Shown one piece after another: positions 34,505 through 43,589 of a stretch of 64,000 nucleotides of DNA. Source of the DNA: Desulfobacter latus. GTDB lineage: Bacteria; Desulfobacterota; Desulfobacteria; Desulfobacterales; Desulfobacteraceae. A program made the position numbers and the translations under genes. Numbering within the stretch: the first letter of the stretch is position 1; each line of letters begins with the position of its first letter. The stretch spans positions 1-64,000 of the forward strand of contig NZ_JACADJ010000017.1 of the NCBI RefSeq assembly GCF_013389365.1, written 5' to 3'. The notes below the pieces were generated by a model that searched no databases, was not told the origin of the DNA, and was given only the letters and a program-made list of their open reading frames with translations.

Positions 34505-35872
34505 TTACAAAATCTCCACCAGTTTTTCCCCGAGGGTATATACATCCCCGGCCCCTAGTGTGAGTACCATATCCCCCGGCTTTGCCTTATGGGTGATAAT
34601 AGACAACGCCTGGGTGAAATCCGGGGCAAAACAGGCATCTTTGTGGCCATGGGCCTTTATACCGGCCACAAGTTTTTCCGAATCCACGTCCTCAATGGGG
34701 TCTTCCGACGCCGCGTAAATGGGCAGCACCATGAGTACGTCGGACTGGTAAAAGGCCCGGGTAAACGCTGTGAACAACGCCTTTGTCCTTGTGTATCTGT
34801 GGGGCTGGAATACCACAATAAGCCGTTGGTCCGGATAACTTTCCCTGACTGCCGTCAACGTCGCCTTAATTTCAGTGGGATGATGCCCGTAATCATCCAT
34901 CACCGTAATCCCCTTGGCCTTGCCTTTTATTTCCAGGCGGCGTTTGACGCCCTTGATCTCTTCCAGCGCTTTTTTAATGGTGTCAAAGGGGATATTAAGC
35001 TCCAGGCCCGTGGCGATGCCGGCCATGGCATTGAGAATATTGTGCCGGCCCCCGATATTTAAAAGAATTTGGCCCAGGTCCTGTTCGCCGTTGAATACGT
35101 TGAACAGGGATTGTCCGTTTTCAAACCGGATGTGCCGTGCCTGCAGTTCCGACTGGGCTGTCATACCGTAGGTGCTGTACCGCACCGTGATCCGGGGCAG
35201 AATATCCTGGATATGGGGATTGTCCAGACAGAGGATGGCAAGGCCGTAAAAGGGTACGGAGTTGATGAACTGGACAAATTTGTCTTTTATCTCTTCAATA
35301 TCCTTGTAAAAATCAAGATGTTCCAGGTCAATGTTGGTCACCGCGGCAATGGATGGGGCATATTTAAGAAACGACCCGTCGCTTTCATCCGCCTCAGCTA
35401 CAATGAATTCACCCGACCCGTGCAGGGCGTTGGTATCCAGCCCCTGGAGCAGGCCGCCGATGATTACCGTGGGATCAAGTCCTGCGGTGTTAAGGATTTG
35501 TGAAATCATGGCGGTGGTGGATGTTTTGCCATGGGCCCCTGCCACGGCAATGGCGTATTTGATACGCATCAGTTCGGCCAGCATTTCCGCCCGGGGGATG
35601 ATGGGGCAGCCCAGTTCTTTTGCCCGGATCACTTCCGGGTTCCGGGATGCAATGGCCGAAGAGGTGACGACCACATTGACCCCCTTGATGTTTTCCTTGG
35701 CATGACCCTTGTAGATCACCGCGCCTTTTTCCGTGAGCCGGTCCGTGATGTGGGACAGCTTGAGATCAGATCCGGAGACGGTGTAGCCAAGGTTTAACAG
35801 CAGTTCGGCAATACCGCTCATGCCGATGCCGCCGATGCCTACAAAGTGTATGTGATAATCATGCTGGTACAT
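34505..35872 (-). CDS. murC: UDP-N-acetylmuramate--L-alanine ligase MurC
   Basis: About 455 residues from ATG 35872 (MYQHDYHIHFVGIGGIGMSG); the frame extends to 35944 but that part lies inside murG. ATP loop GAHGKTSTTAMI, central IVAEADESDGSFL and DDYGHHPTEI are typical Mur ligase features. Adds L-Ala to UDP-MurNAc. Its start overlaps the end of murG by 14 bases, indicating coupled translation. Confidence 0.97.
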   Translation of the reverse strand: MYQHDYHIHFVGIGGIGMSGIAELLLNLGYTVSGSDLKLSHITDRLTEKGAVIYKGHAKENIKGVNVVVTSSAIASRNPEVIRAKELGCPIIPRAEMLAELMRIKYAIAVAGAHGKTSTTAMISQILNTAGLDPTVIIGGLLQGLDTNALHGSGEFIVAEADESDGSFLKYAPSIAAVTNIDLEHLDFYKDIEEIKDKFVQFINSVPFYGLAILCLDNPHIQDILPRITVRYSTYGMTAQSELQARHIRFENGQSLFNVFNGEQDLGQILLNIGGRHNILNAMAGIATGLELNIPFDTIKKALEEIKGVKRRLEIKGKAKGITVMDDYGHHPTEIKATLTAVRESYPDQRLIVVFQPHRYTRTKALFTAFTRAFYQSDVLMVLPIYAASEDPIEDVDSEKLVAGIKAHGHKDACFAPDFTQALSIITHKAKPGDMVLTLGAGDVYTLGEKLVEIL

Positions 35873-36995
35873 TGTCTTCCTTTTTTGAAACATCCGCCCC
35901 GAGAATACGGTCGGCAATGAGGTCTGCGCCATGGGGCATGGCAAGTGACGTCATGGTGTCTGCCATGCCGGTTCTTTTATTTGTATTGTGTCGCAGGTTT
36001 TCTATGGCTGCCGATAAGGTTTCACCCGTGAGGTCCTTGTCCGCAATCATGATGCAGGCGCCCTGGTCGGCCAGGCTTTTTGCGTTTGCGGTCTGGTGGT
36101 CGTCTGCGGCATGGGGGTAGGGGACCAGGATAGCAGGTTTCCCCTTGATACACAGCTCGGATACCGTTCCGGCGCCGGCCCGGCTGATGACCAGGTCGGC
36201 CCGGTCCTGGATGGCAGGCATATCGTAGAAAAAGGCTGCGGCCTTGTGCCGGATATCCCCGGCAGCATAAAATTGTTGTATCTGTGCCTCGGCCGTTGCC
36301 CCGGTCTGATGGATGATAAAGAGCCGGTGGGTCTCTTTCATCATGGCCACAGCCTGTATGAATGCCGCATTGATGGAGGCGGCCCCCTGGCTGCCGCCGG
36401 TGACAAGAATGAGAAAATCATCCGCGTTTATCCGGTTCAGGACACATTCATCTGTCATGCTGTTTTCCTGTGCAGTACTTAAAGGGCGGCGTACCGGGTT
36501 GCCCACCAGAAAGGTGGTGTCATTTTCCGGCATGCCCTGTGTCGCTTTAAAGGAGATAAACCGGGTCCGGGCAATTTTGGACAACATGCGGTTGGTCATG
36601 CCGGGAAAGGCATTCTGTTCGTGGATGGCCGTCTCCTTAAAAAGGATACGCCCGGCCAGCACCAGGGCAAAGGATGAAAATCCGCCCACGCCCAGAATGA
36701 AATCCGCCCTGAACGCAATGATGATTCCCAGCGCCTGGATCAGGCTGATACCCACTAGGCCGGCTGACCAAATCTTTGCAAAGAGGTTTTTTCCCTTTAT
36801 GGGTTTGGAGATAATCGATTTATGGGCAAATCCGTACCGGGCTAGGGTTTGGATTTCAAAAGGGGCGCGGGTACCCACAAAAAGGATTTTTGTGGCAGGG
36901 TCCTTTTCCATCAGCGCCTGGGCCACGGCAATGCCCGGGAACAGATGGCCCCCTGTTTTTCCGCCGGCGATAATGACGTGTTTATTTTTTGACAT
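35859..36995 (-). CDS. murG: Lipid II synthase MurG (GlcNAc transferase)
   Basis: 378 residues, GT28 glycosyltransferase: IAGGKTGGHLFPGIAVA at the N terminus, VTGGSQGAASIN in the middle and SRAGAGTVSELCIKGKPAI for UDP-GlcNAc binding. Converts lipid I to lipid II at the inner face of the membrane. Overlaps ftsW by 14 bases and murC by 14. Confidence 0.96.
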   Translation of the reverse strand: MSKNKHVIIAGGKTGGHLFPGIAVAQALMEKDPATKILFVGTRAPFEIQTLARYGFAHKSIISKPIKGKNLFAKIWSAGLVGISLIQALGIIIAFRADFILGVGGFSSFALVLAGRILFKETAIHEQNAFPGMTNRMLSKIARTRFISFKATQGMPENDTTFLVGNPVRRPLSTAQENSMTDECVLNRINADDFLILVTGGSQGAASINAAFIQAVAMMKETHRLFIIHQTGATAEAQIQQFYAAGDIRHKAAAFFYDMPAIQDRADLVISRAGAGTVSELCIKGKPAILVPYPHAADDHQTANAKSLADQGACIMIADKDLTGETLSAAIENLRHNTNKRTGMADTMTSLAMPHGADLIADRILGADVSKKEDNVPA

Positions 36996-38133
36996 GGTGT
37001 GCCGACGCTCCGATGTTCATTAAAATACCCATGGCGGCCATATTGATGAGCAGTGATGTCCCGCCGTAGGAAATAAAGGGCAGGGTCAACCCCTTGGTGG
37101 GCAGTACACCCAATGTTACGCCTGTGTTGATGATGACTTGAAGTCCTAAATATAAAGTGATGCCCGTGGCTGTCACGGTCCCGAAAAAGGTATCTGCCTG
37201 CCGGGCAATGCGGGTACCGGTGTGGAGGATAAGCCCGTACAGCGCCAGGATTACCGTTACGCCGATAAGGCCGAGTTCCTCGCCAATGATGGAGAAAATA
37301 AAATCGGTATGGGGTTCAGGCAGAAAGTGCATCTTCTGCATGGAAAATCCGACACCTTTGCCGAACAGGCCGCCCGATCCAAAGGCCTTAAGGGAGTTGG
37401 TGAGCTGAAACCCGATGTCGAGAGGATCTTTCCAGGGGTCCAGGAATCCGAGAACCCGATCAAGCCGGTAACGGACTTTGATAACCAGAAAATATGCGAC
37501 AGGAATGACCAGCGGCAATGGGCTGAGCAGGTGCAGTAAGGGAACGCCTGCAATGAACATCATTCCCCAGCAGATCATGCCCATGACCACAATGGTACCG
37601 AAATCGGGCTGGCACAGGATGAGTACGGCCATGAGGCCGAACACCATGGCATGGGGCAAAACACCGATGGAAAATTCATTCAGCTTTCCTATTTCCTGTT
37701 TTTTAGACAGGGAGTAGGCCATGAAAAGGATCATGGCAAGCTTGGCAAATTCCGCGGGCTGGAATGCAAAGAGCCCGAAATCAAGCCAGCGCCGGGCATT
37801 GTTGGCCTTGATGCCGAAGGCCGGGATAAGGACGGCAACCAGAAGGCCGATGGCTGCAACCAGAATGAGATACGCCATACTTTTATATAATTTGTAAGGC
37901 AGCGAGGCGGTAATATACATAATGCCAAGGCTGATCAACAGGAATATGGACTGACGTTTCAGGTAATAAAACAGGGTGTTATGCTCATCCATGGAGATGG
38001 CGCAGGAGGCTGAGTACACCATGACCAAGCCAATACCGGTAAGAATGAGTACCGGAAAAAGAATGGTTTTTTCTCTGAAAAAGGGATGGAGAGGACCCGG
38101 GATGTATTCGCCGATGCCCAGGGTGTTAGCCAT
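36982..38133 (-). CDS. ftsW: Lipid II polymerase / SEDS protein FtsW
   Basis: About 383 residues from ATG 38133 (MANTLGIGEYIPG), overlapping the murD stop by 8 bases; the longer frame is within murD. About ten TM helices, with IIGEELGLIGVTVILALYG and the C-terminal GLTLPFISYGGTSLL typical of SEDS proteins. Works with the PBP encoded upstream (ftsI) to polymerise septal peptidoglycan. Confidence 0.95.
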   Translation of the reverse strand: MANTLGIGEYIPGPLHPFFREKTILFPVLILTGIGLVMVYSASCAISMDEHNTLFYYLKRQSIFLLISLGIMYITASLPYKLYKSMAYLILVAAIGLLVAVLIPAFGIKANNARRWLDFGLFAFQPAEFAKLAMILFMAYSLSKKQEIGKLNEFSIGVLPHAMVFGLMAVLILCQPDFGTIVVMGMICWGMMFIAGVPLLHLLSPLPLVIPVAYFLVIKVRYRLDRVLGFLDPWKDPLDIGFQLTNSLKAFGSGGLFGKGVGFSMQKMHFLPEPHTDFIFSIIGEELGLIGVTVILALYGLILHTGTRIARQADTFFGTVTATGITLYLGLQVIINTGVTLGVLPTKGLTLPFISYGGTSLLINMAAMGILMNIGASAHHVKK

Positions 38134-39496
38134 GGCATACCTCCTGAGCCGGAACAAGCGTGTTGACAATGCGGGCAAAATCTTTTCCCCGTTCCCGGTA
38201 ATTGTCATAAAGATCAAAGCTTGCGCAAGCCGGGGATAATAGCACCACATCGCCTTTGTCTGCAAGAGACACGGCGCTGTTAACGGCGCAGATCATGTCC
38301 CGGCAGGTGTATACAGGACAGATGCCGTCAAATGTTTCCATGATATGACCGGCTGCTTCACCCATGCCGATAACGGCCTTGGCCCGGGCGCTCACTTCGG
38401 GCACCAGAGGCGCAAAATCAAGGCCTTTTTCCTTGCCCCCGAGAATCAGAATGACATTGGATTCCACGGATTTCAGGGCACAAAGCACGGCAGCCACGTT
38501 GGTGGCCTTGGAGTCGTTGTAAAACCGGATGCCGTTAATCTCCCGGACAAAGGCAATGCGATGGTCCGACACGGTAAATTCATTTACGGCCTGTCTGATG
38601 CCTGCTACGGTACCACCGCAGCTTAACGCCGCAAGGGCGGCGGCTGCCACATTCTCCCTGTTATGGATACCGGGAAGCCCGGCCGGCGTGTCGGCCGCAA
38701 GGGTGTCACTGGTCTCTTGGGTTTTGATGTCGATTCCCGTTTTGTGAATGTCTGCTCCCCGGGTTACAGGATTTGTGGATGAGAATGCAAGAATATCAGC
38801 GCCAATGGTTTTCGTGCGTGCTGAAAAATCTTTGATGCGAGCGTTAACCACAGCCGTATCCCCGGCGGTCATATTTTTAAAGATTGACCATTTGGCATCG
38901 GCGTAGGCGTCAACGTCTATATATCGGTCCAGGTGATCCTCGGCAATGTTAAGAAGCGCTGCCGTATGGGGCCTGAAGGTTTGGGCAAGATCAAGCTGAA
39001 AGGATGAAAGTTCGGCCACCACAACATCCCTGGAGCTGTCCTGCATAAGATATTCCACCAGTGGCGTGCCGATGTTTCCACCCGTAAAGCAGGATATTCC
39101 AGAGGCTTCAAGCATGGCTGTGGTCAGCTCCGTGGTGGTGGTTTTACCGTTGGTGGCTGTGATTGCGATCACAGGTGTGGTGTTGTATTGGGCAAAAATA
39201 TCCAGTTCGCCTTTGACAGGTACGCCCTTGTCCCGGGCTGACCTGATGAACGGCATGGTTAAGGGAATACCGGGGCTGGGGATGATAAGGGACGCCTTGT
39301 CAAACATCTCCTGGTCATGGCGGCCGATCATTACCGGTATCCCCAGCTTTTTTAACGCCGCTGCTTCACTGGTCTTTGTTCCGTCAATGTCCGTGGCAAC
39401 CACGCCGTGCCCCCGGGATTTCAAAAACCGGGCCATGGAAAGTCCACAGGCGCCTAAGCCCACAACCAGTTTATATGTTTGACCAATATTGACCAT
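38126..39496 (-). CDS. murD: UDP-MurNAc-L-alanine--D-glutamate ligase MurD
   Basis: 456 residues: N-terminal Rossmann-like LVVGLGACGLSMARFL, ATP loop TATNGKTTTTELTTAM, NIAEDHLDRY and C-terminal ILILGGKEKGLDF. Adds D-Glu to the muropeptide precursor. Overlaps ftsW by 8 bases and follows mraY by 6 bases. Confidence 0.96.
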   Translation of the reverse strand: MVNIGQTYKLVVGLGACGLSMARFLKSRGHGVVATDIDGTKTSEAAALKKLGIPVMIGRHDQEMFDKASLIIPSPGIPLTMPFIRSARDKGVPVKGELDIFAQYNTTPVIAITATNGKTTTTELTTAMLEASGISCFTGGNIGTPLVEYLMQDSSRDVVVAELSSFQLDLAQTFRPHTAALLNIAEDHLDRYIDVDAYADAKWSIFKNMTAGDTAVVNARIKDFSARTKTIGADILAFSSTNPVTRGADIHKTGIDIKTQETSDTLAADTPAGLPGIHNRENVAAAALAALSCGGTVAGIRQAVNEFTVSDHRIAFVREINGIRFYNDSKATNVAAVLCALKSVESNVILILGGKEKGLDFAPLVPEVSARAKAVIGMGEAAGHIMETFDGICPVYTCRDMICAVNSAVSLADKGDVVLLSPACASFDLYDNYRERGKDFARIVNTLVPAQEVCHG

Positions 39497-39502
39497 TTTA
39501 TC

Positions 39503-40582
39503 TTATCTTATTTTTAATGTACTCAGGGACAGGGCCGCCAGAGCAATGGAAATAATCCAGAACCGGACAATCACCTTGGATTCATGCCAGCCTTTTAGTT
39601 CAAAATGGTGGTGCAGGGGGGCCATTCTGAAGATTCTCTTGCCGTGGGTGATTTTAAAATAGGCAACCTGGAGAATTACGGACCCCGCTTCAATGACAAA
39701 AAGTCCGCCCACCAGCACCAGCATGATCTCCTGCTTGGTAACCACGGCAATGGTGCCGAGGATGGCCCCAAGGGGGATGGAACCGGTATCGCCCATGAAA
39801 ATCTGGGCCGGATGGGCATTGAACCATAAAAACCCCATGCCTGCCCCTGCCAGAATGCCGCAAATGACGGATACTTCACCGGCTGCGGGAATGTGCCGGA
39901 CATGCAGATACTCGGCAAACCGGGCATGACCGGCCACATAGGCAAACAGCATATAGGTCATGGCGGCCACAATCAACGGGCCGATGGCCAGGCCGTCCAG
40001 GCCGTCCGTGAGATTCACGGCATTGGAGGTACCCACAATGACCAGACAGGCAAAGGGGATATAAAGTGTACCTAAATTGATGGCCACGTTTTTAAAAAAC
40101 GGTACCGTGAGTACGGCATTGAAGTCCGGGCTGCTGTATATCAGAAAACCGATGAGCAGGCCCGAAAGAATCTGGAGAAGAAACTTTGTTTTTGCCGTGA
40201 GTCCCATGTTCTTTTTTTTCATCAGCGACAAGTAGTCGTCAATCAATCCGATAGCACCAAAAAGCAGGGTGGCGAGCAGCAATATCCCCACATAGTGGTT
40301 GGTGAAGTTTCCCCATAAAAAGGTGGAAACAAAGATGGAAAACAGGATCATAATGCCGCCCATGGTGGGGGTGCCCTGTTTCTTTAAATGGGACTGTGGC
40401 CCGTCGGTCTGGATGATCTGGCCGAAATGCATGATCTGCAGCTGCCGGATCACAAACGGGCCGAGAATAAAGCAGATGATAAAGGCGGTCAGTCCCCCGT
40501 ATATGGTGCGGAAGGTGATATACCGGAAAATATTGAAAAGGGTATAGTGTTCGTGTAACGGGTATAAAAATTGGTAAAACAT
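39503..40582 (-). CDS. mraY: Phospho-MurNAc-pentapeptide translocase MraY
   Basis: About 359 residues from ATG 40582 (MFYQFLYPLHEHY), four bases after the MurE-MurF stop; the extension to 40618 is inside the upstream gene. Ten TM helices with the catalytic signatures LIDDYLSL, NLTDGLDGLA, FMGDTGSIPLG and APLHHHFELKGW. Makes lipid I on the inner membrane face. Confidence 0.97.
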   Translation of the reverse strand: MFYQFLYPLHEHYTLFNIFRYITFRTIYGGLTAFIICFILGPFVIRQLQIMHFGQIIQTDGPQSHLKKQGTPTMGGIMILFSIFVSTFLWGNFTNHYVGILLLATLLFGAIGLIDDYLSLMKKKNMGLTAKTKFLLQILSGLLIGFLIYSSPDFNAVLTVPFFKNVAINLGTLYIPFACLVIVGTSNAVNLTDGLDGLAIGPLIVAAMTYMLFAYVAGHARFAEYLHVRHIPAAGEVSVICGILAGAGMGFLWFNAHPAQIFMGDTGSIPLGAILGTIAVVTKQEIMLVLVGGLFVIEAGSVILQVAYFKITHGKRIFRMAPLHHHFELKGWHESKVIVRFWIISIALAALSLSTLKIR

Positions 40583-40586
40583 TTGA

Positions 40587-43500
40587 TCAATTCGCCTTTT
40601 CAGCAGGGATTTCTTCAAGTATCGGGATCAGTGTTTCCATGGCCATTCCCCTGGAGCCTTTGAGCAGTATCCAGTTTTCGTGTTTGGTTGACGTTTTAAG
40701 GGTCTCTCCCAATTCCTTTTTGGATCCCATGGTGATGCGTGCCTTTGGGTAGCCTTTTTCCAGAGCGCCCTCACGGATCTGGGCGACCTGGGTGCCGAAC
40801 AGCAACAGCTTTGCCGGTGACAGCGCTGCCACCAGGTGCCCCACCTGCCGGTGGTGCCGCCGGCTCTGATCGCCTAATTCCAGCATGTCACCGAGTACGG
40901 CAATGCCCCGGTTACTGCCGGCCAGGTGATTCAGGACTTTCAGTGCCTGGTCCACGGATCTGGGATTGGCATTGTAGGTGTCGTCAATGAGATGGAGGCC
41001 GTTGGCAAGATGCCTTATCTGCATTCGGCCTTGGACCGGGACAAAGGCGTCAAGCCCCCGGGTAATATCTGTTTTATCAATGCCTGCCGCCTTTGCCAGC
41101 GCTGCGGCGGCGGCGGCATTAAAAGCCATGAAAGGTGCAGGGGAGGGGACCGTGTAGTGGCGGGGGGGACCATCCATGGCAAGGAAAAAGGCAATGCCGT
41201 GGTCGGTGACGCTGATTTCCGACAAACGGACATCGCTGTCGGGTCGGGTACCGAAAAGCATTATGTTGGCTGTGTCAGTGCTTTCTTTTGCCCCCTGGAT
41301 AAGAATGTCACGCCGTGGATCGTCGGCAAAAATAATGGCTGTGCCGCCGGGGGTCAGTCCTTTGAAAATTTCAGCTTTGGCCCGGGCTACATTCTCCAGT
41401 GACCCCACACCTTCCATGTGCGACCCATGGGTGTTGGTCACCATGGCGATGTCAGGCCGGGCAATGGCCGTCAGTCTTGCGATTTCACCCGGGTGGCTCA
41501 TGCCCATCTCCACCACGGCCCATTCATGGATATCCGCCAGCCTGAGCAGGGTCAGGGGAAGGCCGATCTCATTGTTTAAGTTGCCCCGGGTGGCCAGGGT
41601 GTCATGATGCCGGCAAAAGATATTCTGGGCCATTTTCCGGATGGATGTCTTTCCGTTCGAGCCGGTTAGCGCGGCAATGCGCGCATTCGAGCGCATTCTG
41701 TGATACCGGGCCAGGTGCCCCAGGGCAACCCGGGTGTCCGGCACTTCAAAGAAGCAGATTCGGCCTTTGTCCATCCGGCGTTTCTGATTTAAATCAAGGG
41801 TGTCTAAGTAGCCCTGGCTGACAACAAAAGCAGAAACGCCTTTTTCTGCCAGACCCGGAATAAAACCGTGGCCGTCAAAACGGTCCCCTGCCAAGGCCAA
41901 AAATACCATATCCGGGGCCATGGTTCTTGAATCGGTGCTGATGCCTTTAAAAACCGATCTCTTGGCATCTGTGACGCTTTTTTGCCCCAAGACGGTTACG
42001 GCATGACACCCAAGGGCACTGGAAAGATCGGTAACCCCCCACGGCCTTGGCGTTAATGCGCTGTTGCAGGCACGGGTTAAGTGTTCTTTGTCGTCAAAGA
42101 GAATGGTACCTGTATTGGTAATCTGGTAGGTTTCATGGCCCTTACCGGCAGCCACGATAATGTCCCCGGGTTTTGACATCTGAACGGCGAGCGCCAGGGC
42201 TTTTGCCCTGTCGGTCATCCGGATATATCCTTTTTCACAGGCATTTGATTTGTACGGATCAATTTGTTTACCCCCCCGGGCACGGATACCCGCTATAATT
42301 TCGTCAATAATGGCGTCCGGGTCTTCGGTTCTCGGGTTATCCGAGGTGACAACGGCGATGTCCGCGTATCTGCAGGCAATGACCCCCATGGGGCCGCGTT
42401 TGGTGCGATCCCTGTCCCCACCGCATCCAAACACCGTGATCAGTCGTGCCGGGGCGCGACCGGCAAGGGTTTTCAGGATGGATTCAAGGGCATCCGGGGT
42501 GTGGGCATAATCCACAAAAATATGCCGGTTCAGTTCCGTAGGAAGTTTTTCCAGCCGGCCCGGTATGCGTTCAAGACCGGCAATGCCCCGGGCAATGGAT
42601 TCAGGGCAGATGCCCGTGGCGAATGCCGCACCTGCCGCACATAATATATTTTCCAGATTGAAGCGGCCTGTGAGCTTCGAGTGTATGGGCGCCTGTACAC
42701 CGCTGACATCCAGGGTGCCTTTCAGGCCATGGATGTCATCTGTGATGTCAATAGCCCTGATATCGGCGTCACAGGTTGCACTGACCCGGATTACGGGCTG
42801 GTCCAGGCTGTCTGCCAGGCGGATGCCGTATTGATTATCAATGTTGATAACCGCTTTTCCCCGGGTTCCGTCCCCAAAGGGCCCTAAATGCCTGGTGAAC
42901 AAGGTGCGCTTGCAGGCAAAATAGTCATCTAAGCCGTTATGGTAATCCAGATGATCCTGGGTAAGGTTGGTGAACACGGCTGCATTAAAATCACATCCGT
43001 CCACCCGGTGCTGGTCCAGGCTGTGGGAGGAGACTTCCATGATGACATGGGTGGCCCCGGCAAGTTTCATATCGTGCATGGTTTTGTGCAGGCACACCGC
43101 ATCCGGGGTGGTGACGGGATTGTCAAGGGTGGTGCCCGGATATCTGATATTTATGGTGCCGATGACACCGCAGGTGATCCCGCAGGTCTGGTAAATCTGT
43201 TCCAGGAGCCAGGTGATGCTGGTTTTACCATTGGTTCCGGTGATACCCACAAGCACCAGATCTTTTGACGGATGGCCAAAAAAATTAGCCGCGGCAATGG
43301 CGGTATCTTTGCGGGTGTTCTTTGAAAGCACAACCTGCAGGGCCTGTTTCCGGGGCAAATCCCGGGGGATCTTTTGGGCCAGAACCGCGGCGGCGCCGTT
43401 GTCAAGGGCCTGGTGAATATAATCATGACCGTCTGCGGTGTAACCGTCCACGGCGATGAATAAGGCGCCTTGTCCCACCTGTCTGGAATCGCAGGTAATA

Positions 43501-43589
43501 TCGGATATGGCGGTGTCGCCGATGCCTGCCTGTTCCTGATCCGGCGTGAACACGACTTCAGCCGTGTTCAGGATTTCAGTCAGCCGCAT
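40587..43589 (-). CDS. murE-murF: Bifunctional MurE-MurF fusion ligase
   Basis: A single 1000-residue frame. Residues 1 to about 490 are MurE: ISDITCDSRQVGQGALF, ATP loop GITGTNGKTSITWLLEQ and TSDNPRTEDPDAI, the DNPR motif that marks meso-diaminopimelate specificity, then AGKGHETYQ. After a junction near residue 505 (PRPWGVTDLSSAL) a complete MurF follows: FKGISTDSRTMAPDMVFLAL, ATP loop ALTGSNGKTSIRKMAQN and DDTYNANPRSVDQAL. It would add meso-DAP and then D-Ala-D-Ala in sequence. No internal stop or frameshift is present, so this is a real fusion. Overlaps ftsI by 14 bases. Confidence 0.96.
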   Translation of the reverse strand: MRLTEILNTAEVVFTPDQEQAGIGDTAISDITCDSRQVGQGALFIAVDGYTADGHDYIHQALDNGAAAVLAQKIPRDLPRKQALQVVLSKNTRKDTAIAAANFFGHPSKDLVLVGITGTNGKTSITWLLEQIYQTCGITCGVIGTINIRYPGTTLDNPVTTPDAVCLHKTMHDMKLAGATHVIMEVSSHSLDQHRVDGCDFNAAVFTNLTQDHLDYHNGLDDYFACKRTLFTRHLGPFGDGTRGKAVINIDNQYGIRLADSLDQPVIRVSATCDADIRAIDITDDIHGLKGTLDVSGVQAPIHSKLTGRFNLENILCAAGAAFATGICPESIARGIAGLERIPGRLEKLPTELNRHIFVDYAHTPDALESILKTLAGRAPARLITVFGCGGDRDRTKRGPMGVIACRYADIAVVTSDNPRTEDPDAIIDEIIAGIRARGGKQIDPYKSNACEKGYIRMTDRAKALALAVQMSKPGDIIVAAGKGHETYQITNTGTILFDDKEHLTRACNSALTPRPWGVTDLSSALGCHAVTVLGQKSVTDAKRSVFKGISTDSRTMAPDMVFLALAGDRFDGHGFIPGLAEKGVSAFVVSQGYLDTLDLNQKRRMDKGRICFFEVPDTRVALGHLARYHRMRSNARIAALTGSNGKTSIRKMAQNIFCRHHDTLATRGNLNNEIGLPLTLLRLADIHEWAVVEMGMSHPGEIARLTAIARPDIAMVTNTHGSHMEGVGSLENVARAKAEIFKGLTPGGTAIIFADDPRRDILIQGAKESTDTANIMLFGTRPDSDVRLSEISVTDHGIAFFLAMDGPPRHYTVPSPAPFMAFNAAAAAALAKAAGIDKTDITRGLDAFVPVQGRMQIRHLANGLHLIDDTYNANPRSVDQALKVLNHLAGSNRGIAVLGDMLELGDQSRRHHRQVGHLVAALSPAKLLLFGTQVAQIREGALEKGYPKARITMGSKKELGETLKTSTKHENWILLKGSRGMAMETLIPILEEIPAEKAN

